A stretch of DNA of 64,000 nucleotides from Luteolibacter ambystomatis (lineage in GTDB: Bacteria; Verrucomicrobiota; Verrucomicrobiia; Verrucomicrobiales; Akkermansiaceae). This document shows, piece by piece, positions 7,834 to 14,479 of the stretch (the first letter of the stretch is position 1; each line of letters starts with the position of its first letter). Both the position numbers and the translations under genes were made by a program. The notes beneath the pieces were generated by a model. It was not told the DNA's origin, searched no databases, and saw only the letters and a list, made by a program, of their open reading frames with translations. The stretch is from positions 1,054,001-1,118,000 of the forward strand of contig NZ_CP073100.1 in NCBI RefSeq assembly GCF_018137965.1, in the 5' to 3' direction.

Positions 7834-7847
7834 GGAGCGGGATCCTC

Positions 7848-8570
7848 TCAGGCTTGGTTCCTGCCTCCGGACAGATAGGCGGCGACGACCTGTTCCAACG
7901 TCGCCGCACCTTCGCCGAACTGTTGGAAAAACGAGGCGAGGATATCCGGCGGAGCCGTCAGCGGTGAACCGGCGTTGTATGGCGGATCGGGCGCATACTG
8001 GTTCAGCAACTGTGCGTGCATCGCATCCGTGCTGCTGGAGATCGCGGCGATCACCGCGAGCGAGGCATCGAGGCCGGAACTGATGCCGCCACCGGTGATG
8101 CGGTTGCGGTCGATCCAATAGCGCGGGTATCCCGAGGCCAGCCGGACTCCGGAAAACAGCGTGAGAGATTGCTGGAACTGCCAGTGCGTGGTGGCGGTGT
8201 AGCCGTCCAGCAGGCCGGCGGCCGCGAGCAGGATGGCACCGGTGCATACGGAGCAGATGTAGCCCGCCTTCGGGCCTTCACGTTTCAGCCAGGCGAGTGT
8301 TTCCGATGATGCGGAAATCTGTTCGTTGAAACCGGAACCGAAGCCACCGGGCACCCAGGTGGCATCGGTGCCGGACAAGGTGGGAAGCGCGAGGTCGGCC
8401 TGGAGTTCGACCCCTTGCAGGCTCTTCATGAGGCCGGGTTCGGCTGCGGCAAGCACCGGGGTGATGCTGGTGGCACCGGCCACGCTGCTGAACATCGCGA
8501 GCGGTCCGCAGACATCGAGGATGTCGAAGTCCGGATACAGCGGGATGACAATGCGGTTGATCTTCGCCAT
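7848..8570 (-). CDS. DJ-1/PfpI family protein (isonitrile hydratase/GlxA-like)
   Basis: The protein has 240 residues from ATG 8568-8570 (MAKINRIVIPLYPDFDILDVCGPL); an in-frame ATG 13 codons upstream lacks family similarity. The class I amidotransferase-like fold is clear: TWVPGGFGSGF, then the nucleophile elbow SVCTGAILLAAAGLLDG with Cys109, and TTHWQ. The GGGISSGLDASLAVIAA block is typical of the isonitrile hydratase/GlxA group. No AraC domain follows, so it is an enzyme-like member and not a GlxA regulator. Members include isonitrile hydratases, glyoxalases and chaperones, and the substrate is open. It is downstream of tyrosinase (63-base gap) and probably in the same operon. Confidence 0.88.
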   Translation of the reverse strand: MAKINRIVIPLYPDFDILDVCGPLAMFSSVAGATSITPVLAAAEPGLMKSLQGVELQADLALPTLSGTDATWVPGGFGSGFNEQISASSETLAWLKREGPKAGYICSVCTGAILLAAAGLLDGYTATTHWQFQQSLTLFSGVRLASGYPRYWIDRNRITGGGISSGLDASLAVIAAISSSTDAMHAQLLNQYAPDPPYNAGSPLTAPPDILASFFQQFGEGAATLEQVVAAYLSGGRNQA

Positions 8571-8633
8571 GAGGTTGTTTCGGTGGGGAAGGAAGGGCAC
8601 TCCGCGCAAAGGAGGCGGAGTGCCCCGGCTGGT

Positions 8634-10175
8634 TCATTCGTTGCTCAACAAAAGCCGCACTTCGACGGATGGATTGCCCATCAGCTTGTTCGGGAAACGA
8701 TCGCCGACGAAACTCTTGTCCACCGGCTCGACCCAGACGCCGAGCTTGCCACCGGTGACTTCCTCCAGCGGCAGCTCGAAGTCGAAGTGAACCACCGCGT
8801 TCTCCACGCAGTTCTCGCACTTCTCGGCTTCGTTCGGCTGGAAGAACGCCTTCGAGGCGATGGTCTTGCCGTCCTTCTGAAGATGCACCGAGAAACTGCC
8901 CGGGATCTTCAATCGGTTCAGGCCGAGCACGCGCACGTCGACGAGGTTCGGCTTCACTTCGAATTTCTGCGAGGCGAGGGCGCTGCGCAGGGTCTTGGTT
9001 TGGAAAACGGATTCCACGAGCGGCTGGGTCTTGGGTTCTTCGTAGTCCACGTCAAGGCTCGTCACCGAGTTGATGATCGAGAGCGTGGTGAGGTTGAGCG
9101 GATCGGTGGAGAAGGGAGCCAGTTTTTCCAGAATCGGCACGGTAAAGATCTGGTAGCTGAGCGGGTCCTTGGCCTTGTCGATGGTGCTGAGCAGGCCGTT
9201 GAGATCGGTGGCCTGCATGCTCTTCTGCCATTTCCAGAACAGACGGTCCCAGTTGCAGTGGAAGAAGAAGAAAATCGGATCGAACGCGGCGACGTTCTGG
9301 TCGGCCATGGTATTTCCGATGGAAACGTGGCCGCCATCGTGTGCGGCGATGATGGTGTTGTAAGGAGCGCCGGCGAAATAGCCGTGGAAGTCCTCCCAGT
9401 CGGTCTTGGTCAGCGCGCGGTTGATGTCATCGGTCACCTCGTACTGGATGAGATTCGCGGCGATGGTCGCGTCATCGAAGCGCTCGGTGACGTAACCTTT
9501 TTTGTAACTTCCACCGATGTCCTGTGGCAGCGTGTATTTGTCGAATGGCGGTTGGTTGAGCACATCCGGCAGCGGGGTGGTGATGTCCCAGTAGGGCAGC
9601 GTGACATTCTCGCAGCCGGGGATCGAGCGCATGGCATTCTCGAAGCCGAGCAGGTAGGCGCGGTGCCACGGGTTGTAGCCGGGCGCGTGGTGCTGGCAGA
9701 AGAAGCGCGGCGGCGAGCCGGTGCCGGGCAGCCAGTGGATGCCCGCCTGCAGGAAGAAGCCGTTCGGATCGGTGGGGTCCTTTGCGATCATGCCCGCGAA
9801 GGCTTTCTTCACCAGCGCGAGTTCGTCCGTGGAGAGCGTGGTGATGTCCTTGCGGATGCGCGAGGCTTTCGTCTCGACGCCTTCGGTGAGCAGGCGGAAG
9901 CCGCCGACGGTAGGGGCGTTGGTTCCCTTCGGACAATCGTTGGTCATCCAGTTCAGGAAGGTCTCCACCCAGGCGGACGGCCATGGGTTGTTCGGCGGCA
10001 TGCTGCCGCTGGCGACTTGGCCGTAGATGATACTCGAGTTGTCCTTGACCACATCGTAGATGGAAAGGTCGAGGCCTTGGCTGCGCATGTGGTCGATATC
10101 TTCCTGGGTGAAGAGGTGGCGGATATCGGAATACCAGGTGGGATTGGCGATGGGAGCGGATGGATTGGTTGGCAT
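8634..10175 (-). CDS. Tyrosinase-family type 3 copper oxidase
   Basis: The protein has 513 residues from ATG 10173-10175. Both copper sites are complete: CuA by His147 (GIHWLPG), His162 (FFCQHHAP) and His171 (PWHRAYLLGFE), and CuB by His279 and His283 (AAHDGGHVSIG) and His306 (DPIFFFFHCNWDRLFWKW). Cys160 lies two residues before His162, the C-x-H spacing that forms a thioether link in fungal tyrosinases. No signal or Tat peptide is seen, so it may be cytoplasmic or need a partner for export. After residue ~400 a beta-rich C-terminal domain (SFSVHLQKDG...) resembles the polyphenol-oxidase tail domain. It should oxidise mono- or diphenols to quinones. It lies downstream of a multicopper oxidase gene, separated by the repeat at 10214-10389. 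Confidence 0.92.
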   Translation of the reverse strand: MPTNPSAPIANPTWYSDIRHLFTQEDIDHMRSQGLDLSIYDVVKDNSSIIYGQVASGSMPPNNPWPSAWVETFLNWMTNDCPKGTNAPTVGGFRLLTEGVETKASRIRKDITTLSTDELALVKKAFAGMIAKDPTDPNGFFLQAGIHWLPGTGSPPRFFCQHHAPGYNPWHRAYLLGFENAMRSIPGCENVTLPYWDITTPLPDVLNQPPFDKYTLPQDIGGSYKKGYVTERFDDATIAANLIQYEVTDDINRALTKTDWEDFHGYFAGAPYNTIIAAHDGGHVSIGNTMADQNVAAFDPIFFFFHCNWDRLFWKWQKSMQATDLNGLLSTIDKAKDPLSYQIFTVPILEKLAPFSTDPLNLTTLSIINSVTSLDVDYEEPKTQPLVESVFQTKTLRSALASQKFEVKPNLVDVRVLGLNRLKIPGSFSVHLQKDGKTIASKAFFQPNEAEKCENCVENAVVHFDFELPLEEVTGGKLGVWVEPVDKSFVGDRFPNKLMGNPSVEVRLLLSNE

Positions 10176-10213
10176 GACGGGCTGTTGGAATAAGAGGAGG
10201 TGTGGTGTCTCTG

Positions 10214-10389
10214 ATATGGAGTGCGGCGAGCTATCGCCGCTTTGGGTGCTGGAGAGAATCGACGGGAGTTGAGCGGAACGATGGAATGGATGTCTGAACC
10301 AGCGGTGAGGCCGGTTCGCGAGCGCAGCTATTCCTCCCGGCGATGGCCCGCCTCCGCTCAAAGCGGCGATGGCTCGCCGCACTCCATAT
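10214..10389. repeat. MITE-like element with 30-bp terminal inverted repeats
   Basis: The left arm at 10214-10243 begins ATATGGAGTGCGGCGAGC and the right arm at 10360-10389 is its inverted copy; 29 of 30 bases pair. The interior is ~116 bases without an ORF. It sits between the multicopper oxidase stop (10400) and the tyrosinase start (10175). The ends differ from those of the 3.1 and 7.2 kb elements, so this is a second family. As RNA it would fold into a long hairpin between two genes of a possible operon. Confidence 0.65.
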
Positions 10390-10399
10390 TCAAATAGTC

Positions 10400-12751
10400 T
10401 TACTCCGGTTCTTCCACCGAGGCGGTGGCCTTGGTGTCGGTGTCGGCCTTGGCGGGCATCTGCTCGAGCAGTCCGGCGATGTTCATGTAGGGGCTGGCCC
10501 CGGTGGTGCCCCACGCGACCTTGCCCTTTTCATCGATCACGAAGGTGCCGTGCGCGATCTCCGAGCCACGGGTGCAACCGTAGGCGGCGAATGCCTTGCC
10601 ATCCGGATCGGCGAGGATCGGGAAGGGCGCGGGCGAACCTTCCAACGCGGTCTTCAACGAGGTGGCATCGTCGGAGGTGATTCCGACCACGCCCACGCCC
10701 TTCGCTTTGAACTGCTCGTAGAGCGCGGTGAACTCCGCCACCTGGCGCGAGCAATGTGAGCAGCCGTGGCCTTTGAAGAGGAACACCACGTGGCGCTGCC
10801 CGGCGAAGTCGCTCTCGTTGTAAACCTTGCCCGCACCATCCGGCCGGCTGAACGCCGGGGCGCTCACACCGGTCTTCAATCCCGGCGCGTTGTTGGAGGC
10901 GACGGGTGCCTTCGGGTCCTTGATGTCCACGAGCTGCATCATGCCTTGGTCCTCGTGATCGAGGATGTGGCAGTGCTGCACGAAGGTGCCGATGAAGTCG
11001 GTGTACTTGGTGCGGAACTTCACGGTCCCGTTGTTAGGCACCCAGATGGTGTCACGCCACACCGGGCCGCCGGTGAGCTGTTCCACCTGCTTGCTCTTCG
11101 GATCGTTCGGATTCTCCGGTCCCATGATCGACGTGACCTCGAAGGGATTCACGTGGATGTGGAACGGATGGCCGGTGTTGATGCCACCGCCGTTGCGGAC
11201 TTCCACGGTCCATTCGTCGGTATTGCCCAGCGAGAGTTCCTTGGCCTCGTCCATGTTGAACGACTTGCCATCGATGGTGAAGACCACGCCGCCGGTCGCG
11301 GGTAGGATGCCGTAGGTGGCGGTCTGGGGTGCATCGATCTTCGCATTCACCAGCGTGGGCAGGCGGAACTTCGCCATCTCGCCATCGGTCGGCAGTTTCA
11401 TGCTGACCGGCGTGCCCTCGACCACGATGCGGGCGATGTACTTGAGAGGCTCGCCCTGGCCATCGATGCCGCTGGCGGTGGCCTGGTCCACGAGCACGTA
11501 TTCGCCGGGTTTGTCCGGAGCCTTCACCAGCACGTCGGAACGGTAGCCGGGCAGGAGCTGGATGACGTCCTTCTGCACCGACTTGCCGAGCGCGAGTCCA
11601 TCCACGGCGATCTCGTTGAAGGGGATGCCCTTGCTGCCATCGATATTCGTGATCTGGAGGTCGATCTGTTCACGTTGGCCGCTGTCCACCACACGCCAGC
11701 GCTCCACCTGGCCGGGGGCCATTCGGATCACGGGAAGCTGCACGCCGTTCACGGTGGTGTAGCGGCCGAGGGTTTCCCAATCGCCGGGGCCGAAGATGTA
11801 GCCGGCGAGCTTTTCCTCGATGATGCCTTCCGGGAAATTGAAGGTCACGGTGCCACCATTGCCATCATCCAGCGTGTTCTTGTAGATGTAGGGGATCTGG
11901 TTGAGCACCATCACGCGTTCCTTCGCGGCCTTCACCGCCGGGACTTCGTCGAGATCGCCCTCGATGATGAGCGCGCCGGACATACCGCTGGCGACATTGC
12001 CCGCCGTGGAGCCGTGGCGATGGGCGTGATACCAGTAGGTGCCGCAGGTGTGATCCTTCGGGATCACGATCTCATAGTCCTGCGTGGCACCGGGTCCGAT
12101 CTCGATCAGGACGTTGTCGCTGATGCCGTTCGGCGAGACATGGAGGCCGTGGGTGTGGAGGTTGGTGGTGTTGAAATCGTGAAGCGTGTTCATCGAGTCC
12201 TTCTGCCACGGCTGCGTGGGAAGGTTGTTCTTCACCGTGATGCGCAGCGTGTCGCCGGGCTTGGCGCGCAGGGTGGGGCCGACGAGATGGCCGTTGTAGG
12301 AGCGGAGATAGACCGGATCGCTGCCGATGAAGTTCTTCGCATAGGTGGCCACCAGTTCGGCGGTGAGCACGCCGTTGTGGGAGCGCAGTTCCTCGGGATC
12401 GGTATAGCCATTGAGCGTCTGGCGGGCGACGGAGGCGCGCTGCGGGGAGGGCAGGTTCGCTTCCAGCTCGAGCTTCTCCAGTTGCGGGAGGCTCAGATCG
12501 TTGGAAAACTTCGGCGTGGCCTTGAGGGGGCCGGGCGTTTCGGTGGCCTGCGTCCGGGCGAGGCGCTGCCATTTGTTGGCGAGCTGCTTCCACGCCTTGT
12601 CCACGTCGGCGCGCTCCTTCACGAAGTTACGTCCGGCATCGGCGTCGTCCTTGGGCGGGTTGTTGTCCTGGGCGCTGGCGGACCACACCGGCAGCAGGAC
12701 GGCGGCGAGGATGAGGTGGTCCCGGAGACGGGGAAGGGGTGTGCGATACAT
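10400..12751 (-). CDS. Multicopper oxidase fused to a C-terminal AhpC/TSA-type redoxin domain
   Basis: The protein has 783 residues. A signal peptide covers residues 1-28 (ILAAVLLPVWSASAQ). Three cupredoxin domains follow. The copper ligands are visible: THGLH (His199/201/204 region), YWYHAHRHG (His242/244/246), HPFHIHV (His528/531/533), and the type 1/3 block HCHILDHEDQGMM (His593, Cys594, His595, His599, Met604/605). From about residue 625 a thioredoxin-fold redoxin begins (SAPAFSRPDGAGKVYNESDFAG, FLFKGHGCSHCSRQ with Cys664 and Cys667, then TFVIDEKGKVAWG). The N-terminal half resembles laccase/CueO-type enzymes that oxidise phenols or Cu(I) with O2. The fused domain may handle peroxide or keep Cys/Cu reduced. 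It is the first gene of a minus-strand set with tyrosinase and DJ-1. Confidence 0.92.
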   Translation of the reverse strand: MYRTPLPRLRDHLILAAVLLPVWSASAQDNNPPKDDADAGRNFVKERADVDKAWKQLANKWQRLARTQATETPGPLKATPKFSNDLSLPQLEKLELEANLPSPQRASVARQTLNGYTDPEELRSHNGVLTAELVATYAKNFIGSDPVYLRSYNGHLVGPTLRAKPGDTLRITVKNNLPTQPWQKDSMNTLHDFNTTNLHTHGLHVSPNGISDNVLIEIGPGATQDYEIVIPKDHTCGTYWYHAHRHGSTAGNVASGMSGALIIEGDLDEVPAVKAAKERVMVLNQIPYIYKNTLDDGNGGTVTFNFPEGIIEEKLAGYIFGPGDWETLGRYTTVNGVQLPVIRMAPGQVERWRVVDSGQREQIDLQITNIDGSKGIPFNEIAVDGLALGKSVQKDVIQLLPGYRSDVLVKAPDKPGEYVLVDQATASGIDGQGEPLKYIARIVVEGTPVSMKLPTDGEMAKFRLPTLVNAKIDAPQTATYGILPATGGVVFTIDGKSFNMDEAKELSLGNTDEWTVEVRNGGGINTGHPFHIHVNPFEVTSIMGPENPNDPKSKQVEQLTGGPVWRDTIWVPNNGTVKFRTKYTDFIGTFVQHCHILDHEDQGMMQLVDIKDPKAPVASNNAPGLKTGVSAPAFSRPDGAGKVYNESDFAGQRHVVFLFKGHGCSHCSRQVAEFTALYEQFKAKGVGVVGITSDDATSLKTALEGSPAPFPILADPDGKAFAAYGCTRGSEIAHGTFVIDEKGKVAWGTTGASPYMNIAGLLEQMPAKADTDTKATASVEEPE

Positions 12752-13073
12752 GGATTCAGTGGTTGGGGATGGATGAGGAGATCAACGGAAGACGAACCGG
12801 ATGGCCGGTCGGGAAAAATGGGATCCGATATGGCCGATTTTGATGTGTCGTTGAGAATGTGGCCGATTTTGATGATATGTTTTAAGTCGTCTATCGGAGG
12901 TGATTGGATCTTGTGGTGCGAATAGTTTGGGATGCTTGTTTTGTCGATATAAAATGAGGTATTGGCTTTGGATTGATGTGTTATGGGTGATGCAAGTGAT
13001 TGATGGTGACGATTTGTTAGATTGTCTGTAAAGTTATGTCCGATTTTGGGTCCTTTCTCCGGAGGCAGGGCGT
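12752..13073. other. AT-rich intergenic region with repeated TGGCCGATTTTGATG
   Basis: This ~320-base gap upstream of the multicopper oxidase is clearly richer in A/T than its surroundings. TGGCCGATTTTGATG occurs at 12831-12845 and again at 12860-12874 (29-base spacing), a variant (TGTCCGATTTTGGG) lies near 13036, and TGGCCGATTTTATG at 13471-13484. It should contain the multicopper oxidase promoter. I see no convincing gene; a minus-strand open frame across it has a composition unlike the neighbouring proteins. The repeats may be regulator sites or a remnant of foreign DNA. Confidence 0.5.
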
Positions 13074-13325
13074 ATGGAGCCGCTCGCCGCATCCGCACCT
13101 GTTTCCGCCCGTTCCAGGCCGACAAGCACCGGTGCCTCTCTTGAAGACCGGTTCGCCAACCTGATGAAAGCCGGGGGATCAGCCGCCGCTCTTGCCGCCG
13201 CGAAGGCCCTGACCGGCAAGGAATGCGAGAATGCGATCTCCTTCCTTTTCAGCTACGGCACGAACAAGGATCCGGAATTCGTCGCCCGGGAACTGGCTGA
13301 TTCCGGGTTCCCGACGGTTTGCTGA
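13074..13325 (+). CDS. Small hypothetical protein
   Basis: An 83-residue frame (MEPLAASAPVSARSRP...) starts 8 bases after a good ribosome-binding sequence, GGAGG, at ~13061. The N-terminal 20 residues are Ser/Ala/Pro-rich; the rest could form short helices (SLEDRFANLMKAGGSAAALAAAKALTG, CENAISFLFSYG) and ends in FPTVC. No domain is recognised. It lies between an AT-rich stretch and a candidate small RNA, and its base composition returns to the GC-rich norm of the window. The RBS and composition favour a real gene, but short length leaves doubt. Confidence 0.45.
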   Translation: MEPLAASAPVSARSRPTSTGASLEDRFANLMKAGGSAAALAAAKALTGKECENAISFLFSYGTNKDPEFVARELADSGFPTVC

Positions 13326-13464
13326 ACCTGTCGGGGGCATCCGGGCGAATGAATGGCAAAATCAGGATTCCAAGAGCTCGTTGGAGGAGACCGGATTTGG
13401 GTTCGGAAACCAACAAATCGGAGGGTGTTACCCAAAATAAATCCAATATTTCTCCTAACAAGGG

Positions 13465-13619
13465 TTGATGTGGCCGATTTTATGCCTATGGTGTAGGTCA
13501 AGTCACCGGGATCCCCGACCGATGACCATCCTCCCCGAAAAAGGAAGGCCTGTCTGTTCCAGACCTTTCATTTGATCGGCGGGGTCCGGCTTCCCCCCGG
13601 ACCCCGCCGATTTTTTCTT
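13465..13619 (+). ncRNA. Candidate small RNA (or 17-codon leader) with own promoter and terminator
   Basis: A sigma70-like promoter is visible: TTGATG (13465-13470), 16 bases, TATGGT (13487-13492), giving a start near 13500. The transcript would end at the strong terminator 13576-13619, so it would be ~120 bases. An internal hairpin (AAGGCCTG with CCAGACCTT, one mismatch) lies just before the terminator. It also contains a 17-codon frame (ATG 13522, stop 13573-13575) that ends exactly where the terminator stem begins. No protein gene follows on the plus strand (HNH is convergent), so a free-standing sRNA fits better than an attenuator. Function unknown. Confidence 0.4.
13576..13619 (+). terminator. 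Strong rho-independent terminator
   Basis: A perfect 14-bp GC-rich stem (TCGGCGGGGTCCGG with CCGGACCCCGCCGA, 13576-13589 and 13597-13610), a 7-base loop and a TTTTTTCTTT tail. It belongs to the transcript starting near 13500 and could also stop readthrough from the small gene at 13074-13325. Confidence 0.85.
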
Positions 13620-13726
13620 TGGGAGCCGGGCCGATGCCGGAGTGGCGGCTGGCTGCGCCGTTAGGCGAAAGGCCGCCTTACGGGAGGACCGGACTCCAAG
13701 CTACAGTGTGTGCGGTAGTTTGTGCC

Positions 13727-14338
13727 TCACGCGGAAAGGCGGATCGCGCCGGATTCCGGATCGAGAAAGTGCGCCCAGCTGGCATCGCCGAAGCCGTTTT
13801 CCCGCAGGCCGAAGAGCGGCTTCCAGCGCGGAGCCACCGGCTTGTTCAGCGGATGCATGTCCGCCTCATGGGGGAGCTTGTTCGCCTTCCGCGTGTTGCA
13901 GCGGATGCAGGAGGTCACGATGTTCTCCCAAGTGGTGCGTCCGCCTTTCTGACGCGGGATGACGTGGTCGAGGTTGAGCTGGACCTCCGGCAGCGAGCGG
14001 GCGCAGTACTGACAGGTGAACTGGTCCCTCAGGAACACGTTCCGGCGGGTGAATTTCACCTCCAGCCGCGGTATTTTCTCATACAATCCCAGCACGAGGA
14101 TCGCCGGGACCTGCATGGCCAGTCTCACGGTATGGATCAATTCGGTGCTGGTGGAGCGGGCGGAATATTCGATCCAAGAGTCCAGATCGTGGGTCTGGAA
14201 CTTCTCATCCCCGTCCGTCTGGACGACGCGGGCATGCCCCACGCAGAGCAAGTGGAGGGCCCTGCGGACGCTACAAGTCTGGACCGGCTGCCAGAACCGG
14301 TTCAGCACCAACACGGGATGGTCGAGGAGCGAATTCAT
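13727..14338 (-). CDS. HNH endonuclease family protein
   Basis: The protein has 203 residues from ATG 14336-14338, preceded by GGAAAGGA as ribosome-binding site. A much longer open frame continues upstream on this strand but is antisense to the heme-protein gene and is rejected. A short N-terminal region (PVLVLNRFWQPVQTCSVRRAL) is typical of the bacterial group of stand-alone HNH proteins. The HNH core has a zinc finger CxxC (Cys109, Cys112), LDHV (Asp124, His125), WENIV (Asn139) and CIRC (Cys144, Cys147), followed by KANKLPHEADM. It should cut or nick DNA in a metal-dependent way; its role in these bacteria is not known. No restriction-modification partner is adjacent. Confidence 0.9.
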   Translation of the reverse strand: MNSLLDHPVLVLNRFWQPVQTCSVRRALHLLCVGHARVVQTDGDEKFQTHDLDSWIEYSARSTSTELIHTVRLAMQVPAILVLGLYEKIPRLEVKFTRRNVFLRDQFTCQYCARSLPEVQLNLDHVIPRQKGGRTTWENIVTSCIRCNTRKANKLPHEADMHPLNKPVAPRWKPLFGLRENGFGDASWAHFLDPESGAIRLSA

Positions 14339-14479
14339 GCATCCTTTCCGAACAATCGCCCGGAAGCTAACAAAGTCATCCGGCTCGGCAACTGAAAAGG
14401 GCGCGGGATGGGCACGGATCAAAATAGCGCATTTCGCAACACTCCGCCTGCGGTTTGTTGGTTGAAATAGGGTCCCGAA

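Noticed and set aside
7848-8570. GlxA-type AraC regulator
   Set aside because: Only the DJ-1/PfpI half is present; there is no helix-turn-helix domain after it.
12619-13125. 168-codon minus-strand frame across the AT-rich gap
   Set aside because: It overlaps the multicopper oxidase start in another frame and its composition (Ser/His/Ile-rich) is unlike proteins of this genome.
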